Positions 56,101 to 64,000 of a stretch of 64,000 nt of DNA are shown here, in pieces. Both the position numbers and the translations under genes were made by a program. Origin of the DNA: Adelphocoris suturalis (taxonomy: Eukaryota; Arthropoda; Insecta; Hemiptera; Miridae); the NCBI GenBank assembly GCA_030762985.1, contig CM061046.1, positions 75,560,785 to 75,624,784 on the forward strand, read 5' to 3'. The notes beneath the pieces are model-generated. The model was not told the DNA's origin and searched no databases. It worked only from the letters and a program-made list of their open reading frames with translations. Each line of letters opens with the position of its first letter. The first letter of the stretch is position 1.

Positions 56101-57613
56101 TCATGTCTATATCAGAGTGCCCACACAGCTCACCTCTCTCCAATGTCCTTACACGGGACCGTTCAAAGTAGTTAAAAGAGATAAGTTTTCGGTTACAGTG
56201 CAAATTGGCGAACACACTAAAAAAGTTCCCAAACAGCAAATCAAGCCAGCTTATACTCTACACTCGGAAGAAGCTGTATCGCAGGGACAATCTCTGTTAC
56301 AAAACCAGACAGGAAGTACGGAGAAAACTCCCCGAAAATCCGCCAGAGGGCGCGTTCCATCTACCAAATTTGACGGAAAGTGGGTAACTGCGCTTGAAAC
56401 AAGCCACGCCCATTTTTTTCGGGTAGGAGAAATAAGAAGTATAAATATGGAAAGCCCCACAGCCAGAGACCATACCGATCTCAACCATGGCAGCTTCTAC
56501 TCCTACTACAAGCAACATGATGACCGACGAGGTCGAGGAGTTCCTCCTTGCCGAGGAAGCTCTCCCAGCTCCAATCGGCCCACTACCGCCTTCGCCGAAA
56601 CGGGAGACCAAGCTCCAAGCTCCCACGGAGGTGGTCTGGACAAGGCCCCAGCCCTACCAGCCACCAGCTCCACCCACCCAGCCACTGCCTACGCCTCCGC
56701 CCGCTCACCAGCTACCGGCACCCCCCAGGCAGTGGATCTCCTCGGGCGACGTTCCGGTTCCTCGCTGGGAAGAGATGAGCACCGCGGGTTGGTCAGAGCC
56801 CAGCACCTCCCGGGCTCCTCCGCAACAGCCCAGCCGCGGCCGCGGGCCAAACCCTCGCGGGTTTGGTTCCCGTCGGCAGAGCTCGGGCCGGCCAAGGCCG
56901 CCCCGCGACGCTCGTCGAAACCGGCGAGGCCGGGGCGCACCACAGGGACGGGACGCGAGGCCTGCACCTCCGCCTCCGCCCCAACTGGCGAGGTTCTCCT
57001 ACGGAGAATTCCGGGTAGACCTCCCAGTTCTCCCCCATCGGCGTCGTCGTTGATAACACGACGTCTTGGGGGGGCCCCTGTGGTGAAATCCACCACCCCT
57101 TTTCAACAGCCCTTTTCAGGGCTACCAAAAGGAGGTAGGCACACCACAAAAATATTTACAAGACGTCGAAGTACAACTCCGTCAAACAAAATATTTCACC
57201 GGAGAGAAAATACTAAATTCTCTCCCAAAAGTGAAATATTAAAGATTAACACGCAAGGCGACCTCCCCAAACATTTACTGGGCGAGAGAGATGCGACAAA
57301 CATCTCGAGACAGGTCGCCTTGAACGAGAACACACAAGGCAACCTCCCCGAACATTTACTGGGCGAGAGAGATGCGACAAACATCTCGAGACAGGTTGCC
57401 TTGAACGAGAACACGCAAGGCGACCTCCCCAAACATTTACTGGGCGAGATAGATGCGACGAAAAGTTCGAAACAAGTCGCCTTAGGAAAACTCAAGGTCG
57501 TTCAGCCACCCTCGGGACCCCGTCAAAGCAACGGACGCAGAGAAACCACCTCGAAAAAACCAACTCAGCTATCGTATGCCCAAATACTGGGAAAACACTA
57601 TGCGAACCAATGA
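53099..57613 (+). CDS. pol: Pol: protease, reverse transcriptase, RNase H, integrase
   Basis: Opens after a stop at 53096-53098, overlaps gag by 88 nt in the -1 frame, and has no own start codon needed. Order: aspartic protease (LIDTGAEVN, 53273-53299); reverse transcriptase (SEWASPLHCVPKKDGSWRIT, catalytic YLDD at 54233-54244); RNase H (LVCDASDTHIGAAL, DKEMFAVYQA, SDHKPLL, VVADALSR); integrase zinc finger (H-x3-H...C-x2-C near 55340-55460) and D,D-35-E core (HVDITGP, TSDQGTQF, GMVERRNRSLKEAL); then a GPF module (YTGPFKVVKR). No chromodomain seen. No inactivating change was noticed. Conserved sequence ends near 56250, but the frame runs on through ORF3 and 177 codons of U3 to TGA at 57611. 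Whether that tail is part of the protein is unknown. Confidence 0.92.
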   Translation, partial: NPGFYRKYSAVGTRKYHSNLRHREFGKRITASVSEPIRRQSTEYKRLFFKCKLNGTEFLIDTGAEVNILPHNVTKKLGLKILKSNVKLTAANGAPIDTLGRADTTINIGLGDMTTEFMITKVDLAILGIPFLESWDIGIRVKHKYIYKDKMKCYADQKIAAVMNKKFTDEQIAATIPHRDNTPQPEDVQITEDENIRSIINKYNDKMSKINGKWKNNGVYHRITTEGTPVHFRARPMAGEKRAQVKKTFDEMLSEGIIAPSDSEWASPLHCVPKKDGSWRITGDYRFLNAKTKKDAYPPPHIRSFQANLHDTQIYSTIDLKSAYYHIPMHPDDAHKTAIITPFGLYEFKKMSMGLAGAAQTWQRYMDSIMRKFDFAFVYLDDILVASKNYNEHMNHLQRIFDKLGEHGLRVGFDKCVFSKPTVDFLGFTISKEGIIPKRDKIEAIEQFPRPVDVRSLRRFLGMCGFYRACSSKFAHTAQPLYDSIQSNKKNDRTPIEWTSEREKAFNSLKQAMIKATLHNIAHPHPTAEWRLVCDASDTHIGAALEQEITDKHGSKSYQPLGFFSKEIPEQWKNKASFDKEMFAVYQACIHWHNDLDGRSFHICSDHKPLLGTMLKKNAHFSKMRLRWLTYISQMTSDIRHISGESNVVADALSRPFDPVEIQTKSISTQTDEGPPIAEISKITAAIECNLLLHISNSQIRSPPTAEDKLKLTRVEFSQGEIWCNLDLGHPRPYIPNEIREEIISQIHNLGHPGIHSTVYKVKQRYFWHGLRADVSNWVRACETCQRAKITRSVKLPYSEFETANKFSHVHVDITGPLPLAKGGKRYILMMVDRATGWLEAVPLNNIETTTITNAFINIWVASKGVPKYITSDQGTQFESDLFNSIMERLGVKHTHTLPYKPSTNGMVERRNRSLKEALKAQNENWLDALPKVLLAMRTAVDPATETTPFQKVYGIDVPLPGDIFVTSTNLSEPLFFRPTHIKHNNTKYAVNMPKNLDTCTHVYIRVPTQLTSLQCPYTGPFKVVKRDKFSVTVQIGEHTKKVPKQQIKPAYTLHSEEAVSQGQSLLQNQTGSTEKTPRKSARGRVPSTKFDGKWVTALETSHAHFFRVGEIRSINMESPTARDHTDLNHGSFYSYYKQHDDRRGRGVPPCRGSSPSSNRPTTAFAETGDQAPSSHGGGLDKAPALPATSSTHPATAYASARSPATGTPQAVDLLGRRSGSSLGRDEHRGLVRAQHLPGSSATAQPRPRAKPSRVWFPSAELGPAKAAPRRSSKPARPGRTTGTGREACTSASAPTGEVLLRRIPGRPPSSPPSASSLITRRLGGAPVVKSTTPFQQPFSGLPKGGRHTTKIFTRRRSTTPSNKIFHRRENTKFSPKSEILKINTQGDLPKHLLGERDATNISRQVALNENTQGNLPEHLLGERDATNISRQVALNENTQGDLPKHLLGEIDATKSSKQVALGKLKVVQPPSGPRQSNGRRETTSKKPTQLSYAQILGKHYANQ
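56487..57053 (+). CDS. ORF3: proline-rich, RG-rich accessory protein of the LTR element
   Basis: 188 codons in a different frame from pol, in the position where errantiviruses keep env. The ATG context is strong (CAACCATGGC) and a TATAAATA lies 47 bp upstream (56440-56447). The N-terminus is acidic (MTDEVEEFLLAEEALPAP), the middle is proline-rich (YQPPAPPTQPLPTPPP), then an Arg/Gly-rich block (SRGRGPNPRGFGSRRQS, RRNRRGRG), ending FRVDLPVLPHRRRR. There is no signal peptide or membrane helix, so it is not an envelope. RG-rich tracts often bind RNA; that role is inference. GC content is far above the rest of the element, suggesting a separate origin. The alternative is that only the overlapping pol frame is translated here. 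Confidence 0.6.
   Translation: MAASTPTTSNMMTDEVEEFLLAEEALPAPIGPLPPSPKRETKLQAPTEVVWTRPQPYQPPAPPTQPLPTPPPAHQLPAPPRQWISSGDVPVPRWEEMSTAGWSEPSTSRAPPQQPSRGRGPNPRGFGSRRQSSGRPRPPRDARRNRRGRGAPQGRDARPAPPPPPQLARFSYGEFRVDLPVLPHRRRR
57068..57078 (+). other. G-rich tract before the 3' LTR (polypurine-tract position)
   Basis: GGGGGGGCCCC immediately precedes the LTR. The plus-strand primer is normally a polypurine run touching the LTR; here four C separate seven G from TGTGG, so either the primer is processed unusually or the tract has changed. Confidence 0.55.
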
Positions 57614-58925
57614 GATTGCACAGTCGAATTTACGAAATTGAGCGAGCCAATCCGAAGCTAGTTTGATCGTACCAAATTAGTTGACGAAACTAATTTGCAT
57701 ACTAACCATAAAGTGGACACCACTTTTTGTTATAAATACCTCGTTCAGAGCCTGGCAAATCATTCCACTCTCCGCTCTCGACGACGACACCTCCGAAGTA
57801 CGAAGAATTCTACACGCTCTACGCTGACGAACCTTCTGCATTGCGAGTTCATCTCAAGAACGGCTTCCCACTGCTTTCTACAAGCCAGACCTTCTCTCCT
57901 CACAGATTTCGCATTGGCATCTACGAGTCCAGTGATTATTCATCCTGCTCATTGCCCAACGTAGATCTCCTGGTAGGACGCCACCCGGTACTTCTATCGA
58001 TATTCTCTTTAGACAGTACGCCCGAGGGACGTTTCCGAGCCGTGTCACCCGGACTACACAGCCTTCAGCTCGTAGTCGACCGCTGGGGCGCGCCGGTAAA
58101 TTACTCAGCTCCTACGCTCTAATTTACCGTCTACGGAAGTCTTTTTCAAGACTGCGAGGTAGGACCCTGCCGTCTGAGCATTGGAAAGACGCTCCGGCAA
58201 GCGAGTCCACTTCCAAAACCCTCTATTTTTCACACGTAGAGGCATCGAAACGAGCCAAAAACTCGATCAAATTCGATGGAACGTCAGCCTTCTTACTTCC
58301 CCTTGCGGGGGAAGGAGGAAGGCGGCAAGACCGGGGCGAGTGACCAACGTAGTGCGCCCTACCGGCCACCCGGTGAGTCCGCTGAACCAACCATCAGCGC
58401 AAGGCGCGACCCACACGTCCGGATCGCCTTCTCGCCCGACGTATTCGTTCGAGAAACTGTCGAACAAGACTCACCTACACAAAAGATCGAGCAAACCTTT
58501 CAGACTCGCTCTGAAGCCGATCTTTTCGATTCGACCAAGCTGTCCGATTACCCACGATACCCGACGCAGGCTTACACGGTCGATCCGAGTGTCAAATACA
58601 CTCCAAATGCACAAAAAGCAGAGGATACTTTTCAGTACCTCAACCAAGCTCAGTATATTCCCCTTGCAGATGTAAATCTAAGGCCGGAATATTACAAAAC
58701 GGCTCAGTACGAAACTGATCGAACCCAGCACTCGGTTCACGAGCCTAGCGCTCCGCGCGGCTGCGACACGGACTATCCACCCTTCCGGCCCGCGAAATCA
58801 GTTGACCTTGGCGGCTCCGCCCGCATTCCTCGCGGGGGTGACCTAGAAACCAACCCGCATAATCGGAATATAAATGTCCGACTTGGTTTACCAACGTCAA
58901 GTCAAACCTATATAAATCCACTACA
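57079..58925 (+). repeat. 3' LTR, 1847 bp
   Basis: Same length as the 5' LTR. One difference was noticed (57839 C against 51118 A, Asn to His in one alternative frame). The gag N-terminal frame is present again (58276-58929) and stops at a TAA formed by the junction with the GTAAC duplication. U3 repeats are at 57248-57490. Confidence 0.93.
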
Positions 58926-58946
58926 GTAACTACACTACGTTTCTTA

Positions 58947-59361
58947 AGCCGCGTTTACACTAGCGAAACTTTCTCGCGAAACAGTTGCGCGAGGACGTTG
59001 CGCGAGGCAGACTCGCCCGTGTAGACGCCTCTCTACTCGCGAAACGTTTCGGGGTGAGGACGCTCGCAGTGAGCCGGAGGGCAGTCGGTTTTCGTCCGCG
59101 CATCAAAGTGTTTCGCGCGAAACAAACTCGCTGGTGTAAACGCGGCTTTATTGTTTCGCGAGTAAAATGAACCAGGAGGATAGCTTGCAGCTCATCGAGA
59201 ACTGAGGCTTGTCGAAGGCGGCTCACCCTACTCGCGCAACATCTCGCTCTGAGTTGCGCTCTGTTTTGGGAGGTGCGAAACTTCTCTCGCAGCGAGGAAG
59301 TTTCGCGAGGATGTTTAGCGCAACTGTTTCGCGAGGAAGTTTCGCTAGTGTAAACGCAGCT
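58947..59361. mobile_element. TTA-flanked MITE 1, 415 bp
   Basis: Inverted ends AGCCGCGTTTACACTAGCGA and (reversed right) AGCTGCGTTTACACTAGCGA, bounded by TTA (58944-58946, 59362-59364). The interior has many TCGCGAAAC / GTTTCGCGA words. PIF/Harbinger-type by target size; no transposase. It sits 17 bp right of the LTR element. Confidence 0.8.
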
Positions 59362-59364
59362 TTA

Positions 59365-60310
59365 GGGCCGGTTTATCAATTATCTACATTAACTTCAGGA
59401 TAGCTATACCGAGTATAGCGCTATACTCCAGATAAAGAATGTGAGTCGTTTATCAATGCCGAAATACCTAGCGGATAAAATTATCCTTCAGATAAATTCT
59501 GTCTGGTAGATAGCGTCGTTAGCATCTTCATTGGTGTCCGCAGGCGACAAAATAGGGGCGATTTACACATGGAGCTACCACAGAGTAGAGTAGGAGCTAC
59601 ATTTTCTTCAGGGATCGACTATTAGAAAAACCGTCTGACGTCCACAAAACAACAGTGTCATCATCGACAGTATTACCTCGACAAATAATAAGACAAAAGA
59701 CACCACCACATGTTTGCTATTTTTTGCTTCATTTCTAGAGAGAGGAAAATACATGCATGAGTTGCGATCTTGCAACCTGAATGATTATGAATGAATTATT
59801 GTGATCAGTAAGTTGTGGTTTTCATTTCATCTTCGATCTGTGTTATAAAGTAAAGAACGGTATCTTTTTCCAACCGAAACCTCAATAAAATACGCACTCG
59901 TCCCATTTTAGTTGGTGATCTACACGGGGTCTTACTATATAAGGTCTTCTTTTCCATTCAACGAATTATGCTACGATAGAATTTTCGCCATTGCTGCTGT
60001 TTGAAGACAAATCCCCAAATATATCCATTGGAAGGTACAAAAATAAATACAAACTTGAGATTCAAATAAGATTTTTGTAAATAAATAAACTTGTTTGAGG
60101 TTAGAAAGCTCTAGATATCTCATTAACCTCCAGTTATAATAGTCATCCCGCCGTCCAGGGACCAGATAAATTAAAACGCCAGATAAGGTTTAACTAGGGA
60201 TTGATAAACACCCCATATCGTGTTATCTGGAGGATAACGCTATACCTTAGATAAATCCCTCTTATCCATTGGATAAATGATAAGAGATGGATGGATTGAT
60301 AAACCGGCCC
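59365..60310. mobile_element. TTA-flanked MITE 2, 946 bp (Harbinger-like)
   Basis: Inverted ends GGGCCGGTTTATCAAT, bounded by TTA (59362-59364, 60311-60313) and sharing the left TTA with MITE 1. The sub-terminal parts are rich in GGATAA/TTATCC words. GGGCC(G) ends with a TTA duplication are characteristic of PIF/Harbinger. No coding frame was found. Confidence 0.85.
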
Positions 60311-60366
60311 TTACTTACGCGTGTTAGGGCTTGGAAAGCCCTAATCTAGTCCGTATAACAGTAGTA

Positions 60367-61003
60367 TAAAGTCCGCTAAGTTCTTCAGTTTCAATTTCTT
60401 CGTTCAGAAATAACTCTCCTAGATGTTAGTAACTACACTACGTTTCTTACTTACCGTGAATTGATGGCAACTGTTGTTACCGCCACAGCCTAATAAACAA
60501 CTCTCGTTGATAAGGACCGCCTAGAACACGATCAAGGCGGGTATAGAGACGAACGGCGACACTTTTGCAACAAACTTGGGACCGTGCTGATTCGAATGAG
60601 CGGTCTAACACTAAAATCGGACCTCGAAGTTCTTCACAATTTCAAAGACCGTTCGGAATTATATATAAAGAATACCGTTCGGAATTATATATAAAGATAA
60701 AGTCCGCTAAGTTCTTCAGTTTCAATTTCTTCGTTCAGAAATAACTCTCCTAGATGTTAGTAACTACACTACGTTTCTTACTTACCGTGAATTGATGGCA
60801 ACTGTTGTTACCGCCACAGCCTAATAAGCAACTCTCGTTGATAAGGACCGCCTAGAACACGATCAAGGCGGGTATAGAGACGAACGGCGACACTTTTGCA
60901 ACAAACTTGGGGCCGTGCTGATTCGAATGAGCAGTCTTACACTAAAATCGGACCGCGAAGTTCTTCACGATTTCAAAGACCGTTCGGAATTATATATAAA
61001 GAT
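60367..61003 (+). repeat. Two tandem units of about 330 and 306 bp: the ancestral insertion target
   Basis: Units start TAAAGTCCGCTAAGTTCTTC at 60367 and about 60698, contain TGTTAGTAACTACACTACGT (the LTR element's target) and TTTCTTACTTACC (the MITE target), an AATAAA, and end CGTTCGGAATTATATATAAA (the foldback target). A partly duplicated 26-bp end lies between the units. They may be remnants of an LTR or a satellite. Pieces of a third unit flank 49319-60313. Confidence 0.85.
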
Positions 61004-61329
61004 ATGTACAAAAAATGCTCAAATGTACAAAAAATACACGACCGGGGAAAGAAGAGCACTACCGGTCGGCACATGCCATGCAGGGAGACACTCACCTCGC
61101 ATTCTCACTCGAGTGGGTAATATAATCCACAGAATGCGCAGCAAGCAGCTTGCCTGGGGATTGACTGGCTCTTCCCGCGTGGTTTATTATACGCTCCAAT
61201 ATTTACCGTAACAACAGTTAACAACCATGCTATTCTAGTTTATTCTAAAATTCATCTTTGGATTATTTTTGGAAGCCTCTATTCGTAAAATACATTTAAC
61301 GGAATAAGAGGCACTTGATTAGGGACGTT

Positions 61330-61475
61330 GCGATACCACCTAAGTATCGATACTCGATACGATCCGATATTTTTCTAGTAGTATCGATACCCGATATTAT
61401 CGAAAGTAAAGTATCGATACTTCTCCAATATCGACTCAAAAGCATCGATACTTCCGATACTTTTTTACGTGTAAA
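61330..61475. repeat. Cluster of TATCGATA-type palindromes
   Basis: AGTATCGATACTC, GTATCGATACCC, AGTATCGATACTTC and CATCGATACTTCC occur within 130 bp. TATCGATA is the core of the Drosophila DRE (DREF site), but such clusters also occur in hAT-related repeats. No adjacent gene supports a promoter role. Confidence 0.6.
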
Positions 61476-61581
61476 AAACAGGTGGGGGAAATGCCATTTG
61501 GTTAATAATTTTTTCATTGTTAGCGTGGTAGTGAGGGGATGAGATATTGGTTTAGGCTGCTTTTCTCATCGTTTATTTGAC

Positions 61582-61621
61582 ACTCCTAGCGCTTTCGCCC
61601 ATTAGGGCCTCATCAGGGAGT
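61582..61621 (-). ncRNA. Hammerhead-ribozyme-like motif (left arm)
   Basis: Exact reverse-complement counterpart of the motif at 61738-61777, with the same stem I, core, stem II and GCGC. Confidence 0.5.
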
Positions 61622-61737
61622 TTAAGTTTACATATTGTTGTAGCATTCGTTTATTTCGATATGTTTATTTTGGTATCCGACGGATACCAAATAAACATAT
61701 CGAAATAAATGAATGCTACAACAATATGTAAACTTAA

Positions 61738-61777
61738 ACTCCCTGATGAGGCCCTAATGGGCGAAAGCGCTAGGAGT
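61738..61777 (+). ncRNA. Hammerhead-ribozyme-like motif (right arm)
   Basis: Read 5' to 3': ACTCC, then core CTGATGA, G, stem II GCCC-TAAT-GGGC, core GAAA, palindromic GCGC, TA (the NUH cleavage-site position), GGAGT. ACTCC and GGAGT pair as stem I. The core residues of a type I hammerhead are all present. Departures: one extra G before stem II, and a 4-nt self-complementary stem III that can only pair in a dimer. Very short stem III dimeric hammerheads are known from Penelope-like elements. The mirror motif on the minus strand is at 61582-61621. Confidence 0.5.
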
Positions 61778-61840
61778 GTCAAATAAACGATGGGAAAAGC
61801 AGCCTAAACCAATATCTCATCCCCTCACTACCACGCTAAC

Positions 61841-63340
61841 CATAATAATGGAAAGGCTACCTACTGTAATAAGTTTTTTATTGGAATTTTCTCACACCTC
61901 ACGTAATAGGTAGGCTTCGGAGGATGCATCCAGAACTCTGTCGAAAGTAACTGATGATAGGATTCTTAATTTATGTTTTAAATTAATAGATATATCACCA
62001 AGTAGATTTCCAATTTTGAATTCTCAAACTTGTCCCATTGTTGATTCCAATCTCTCTTTTTGTTGAAAATAGGAATGTGAACTTATTTATTCAAATACTT
62101 AATTTACTAAGTTAAGTATTTCAATTTGAACCATAGTTTTCAGTTTCACATCTTCAATTCTCAATATTTCCATGACTATCTATCCACTTACTCATGACTA
62201 GCACTAAATAGTTTCACTAATCTTTAATCAAACTTTGTTGTTATTACGTAGGTGAACGTTAGGAATTTCATTCTGGTAGGGCTGAATAATTTAGGAATTC
62301 ATTTAGGGGTTTTCAGAGCAGTTTCCTTTCACAGAAAATATCTTAAGTTAAGTTTTCCAGTGAAGTTTAAATTTTGCTGGAAACAATATTTTAAAGAAAT
62401 TTAATTTTTGTATAAGAAAAAAAATTTATTAAATTAAAGAATATTTCAAAAGGTAACACAAGATTTTGAATGAGAACAAAGTTTCATATTTTATATGAGA
62501 ATTAGCTAGGCCATTGAAGGTTATTGACTCGCCTGTTTCACTTCACAACATGTTATGGTTTTCAGATTAATTACAATCATTAAAATAAATGGAATCATAA
62601 AATACATCTACATCTTACATTAAAAGGATATTAAGTTTCATGTGAGTAACTCAATGGTTTGATGAACTTAAGACGAATGTGGCAGGTCAAAACTTTCAAA
62701 TTTAACAGGGACATGAATTCATTTTAAAATAAACATTTATGAAGAAATTTTAATGATGAAAAGGAGGTACTGAGTGAGTTGGAGAAATATGTTTTCATTT
62801 GGAATTATAATTAAACTGAGTAGCTTTATCACTGAGTAGTTTCCTGCCTCTATAGCAAAGGGCAGGTGGTGGAGTGCCTATGCCCCCTTTTAGGATTAAA
62901 TTTAACTAAATTTGATAGGTAGGTAGATAATAGAATCTGGAGAAAATTATTAGAATGTTTTACTAAAAGTGATTTATCCATAGAACATTCGAAATTAATA
63001 AGAGATTATAGTTTACTGTGAAAAACCACGAAAGGATAAATGAATCATATTTCTTGATTTGAGAAGACGTTGGTATTTTGGTGGAAATTAAATAAACTCT
63101 ATTAGAAACTATTATGATTTTAGTTTGACAAGTTCAGATTGAGCCTATAGCAACTATTGCAATCCAATATGAATGGATTTGACTCTAAAATAATTTAATT
63201 GCAAGCCAATATTCTCAAAGTTCTCAACAAAGTGAAATAATCACAATACTCTCAGAGCCTGGGGCAGGCTGGTCGTCTCCTGGATTTGTTGTGGGAAAAT
63301 TAGATTGAAAAAAGAAAAAAATTATGAAGCCGCTTTAATT
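61841..63340. other. No gene recognised
   Basis: Strongly AT-rich sequence without long open frames, inverted ends or recognisable exons. Confidence 0.5.
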
Positions 63341-63344
63341 ATCC

Positions 63345-63985
63345 TTAATTTATGAAGCCGCTGATGAAAAAGAACTGAAAATAAAGATTCAAAAAGACCT
63401 TGATAAATTGGAAGTTTACCTAAACTATAATTTCTTAGTTTTAAGCCCCAAAAGTAAATTTATAGTATTTAACTTAAATAAGAAAATTAAATTTTTTGAA
63501 CATTTAGTGTACCATCAATGTAATAGAAAAAATAATGAATTATGCTCAAGCAACTGTATAAAAATCCTCCGAACCAACCAGATCTAGTATTTGGGTTTGA
63601 CAATAGATGAGAAGCTAAATTGGATAACACATGTTGAAAAATTACAAAAAGAATTGCATATTGCACTTAGAAAATTCTATTCCCTGAGGAAAAAATGTCC
63701 CATAAATGTACTTTGAAATATATATTTTGCGCTAGTTCAGTCCAGATTACAATATGGAATTGAATGCTGGGACACAACGGCAAACAACCATTTAAAATCC
63801 TTAACCAAAATTCAAAAAAAATTCATTCGATTAATCTTAGGAAAAAATAAAACAACACCTTCCCTTCCTCTCTTCAATAAAATAAAAATAATGCCAATAA
63901 GTAAAGATACATTAATAAAGCAGGAAAACCGAACTAAACAGGTTGGTTAAACTCCCCCAAGCAAATATAGAAAAGTTCCGGAAAT
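63345..63985 (+). pseudogene. Degenerate LINE reverse transcriptase, C-terminal part
   Basis: The translation contains KIQKDLDKLEVYLNYNFLVL, then YLGLTIDEKLNWITHVEKLQ, IALRKFYSLRKKCPINVL, a stop, and YFALVQSRLQYGIECWDTTA with LTKIQKKFIRLILGK. YLGxxIDxxLxWxxHI, the R-x-x-L-x-YG-I-x-x-W and QKxxIRxI motifs follow the catalytic domain of many LINE reverse transcriptases. Stops (at about 63588 and 63715) and AT drift show it is dead. The upstream catalytic region is not recognisable. Confidence 0.75.
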
Positions 63986-64000
63986 CATTCACGTTTATAG

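Larger units (their letters stand above)
50353..58930 (+). mobile_element. Complete, young Ty3/CsRn1-type LTR retrotransposon
   Basis: 8568 bp between GTAAC target duplications (50353-50357, 58926-58930). It has two 1847-bp LTRs (TG...CA), a primer site complementary to the tRNA-Trp 3' end, overlapping gag and pol, a third ORF and a G-rich tract before the 3' LTR. A tRNA-Trp primer and a Gag CHCC zinc motif are defining traits of the CsRn1 clade. The only LTR difference I noticed is A at 51118 against C at 57839, so insertion is recent and the copy may be active. It is inserted in the repeat unit also present at 60367-61003. Confidence 0.92.
61519..61840. repeat. 322-bp near-perfect palindrome with hammerhead-like cores
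   Basis: Left arm from GTTAGCGTGGTAGTGAGGGG (61519) is complementary to the right arm ending CCCCTCACTACCACGCTAAC (61840). The centre is ATCCGACGGAT at about 61680. Arms are about 160 bp with very few mismatches. Each arm contains the same ribozyme-like core, one per strand. Confidence 0.9.

Noticed and set aside
56689..57149. Minus-strand frames of 118-135 codons opposite ORF3
   Set aside because: Typical antisense openness of GC-rich DNA; no start context or domain.
58276..58929. 217-codon ORF at the right end of the 3' LTR as a separate gene
   Set aside because: It is the LTR copy of the gag N-terminus, cut by the junction with flanking DNA.

Overview
The window is eukaryotic, almost certainly arthropod and probably insect. 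Two single-copy genes are recognisable from spliced exons with GT/AG boundaries: four consecutive exons of Mediator subunit MED1 on the minus strand (8285 down to 1343) and the first coding exon of a bestrophin chloride channel on the plus strand (26489-26667). Neither gene is complete here. The rest is AT-rich intron and intergenic DNA, densely filled with transposable elements. Species cannot be settled from sequence alone; the repeat style (many short TTA-flanked elements, Helitrons, Penelope-like fragments) fits an insect with a large, repeat-rich genome.

Layout. 1-9 kb: MED1 exons separated by introns holding a Penelope-type GIY-YIG fragment, a near-perfect palindrome, microsatellites and a Helitron-like end. 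9-11.5 kb: a LINE tail and a 1.4-kb hAT-derived element with perfect 42-bp inverted ends. 11.55-17.2 kb: a 5.7-kb tandem composite of three non-autonomous Helitron-like units filled with arrays of the hairpin GCGAGCGAAGCGAGC. 17-26 kb: gene-free repeats, a TTA-flanked MITE, a tandem array of about 110-bp units, and a piggyBac-like insertion whose empty site is preserved in a nearby duplication. 26.3-26.7 kb: bestrophin leader with two short upstream ORFs, then the first coding exon. 26.8-33.2 kb: a LINE fragment and a family of Helentron/HINE-like elements. 34.9-36.9 kb: a broken Ty3 element carrying a palindromic, Penelope-LTR-like insertion. 37-49 kb: no recognisable gene, several repeat families.

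The most striking region is 49.3-60.3 kb. One ancestral repeat unit, still intact in tandem copies at 60.4-61.0 kb, has received four insertions: a foldback-type element whose inverted ends are arrays of about 20-bp repeats, an 8.57-kb Ty3/CsRn1-type LTR retrotransposon, and two adjoining Harbinger-like MITEs. The LTR element looks very young: GTAAC target duplication, 1847-bp LTRs with a single noticed difference, intact gag and pol. Its unusual traits are (i) a predicted transcript whose first AUG lies about 515 nt inside the LTR, so that Gag begins in R/U5 and is translated straight across the tRNA-Trp primer-binding site; (ii) a third, proline- and RG-rich ORF between the integrase and the 3' LTR; (iii) three 81-bp U3 repeats each able to fold into a hairpin, with a compensatory base-pair change; and (iv) a pol frame that stays open into U3.

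At 61.5-61.8 kb a 322-bp palindrome carries, on each strand, a hammerhead-ribozyme-like core with a 4-nt self-complementary stem III. A related but weaker core lies in the palindrome inside the broken Ty3 integrase (35.6 kb). Both resemble the minimal ribozymes known from Penelope-like elements. The window ends in a degenerate LINE reverse transcriptase.
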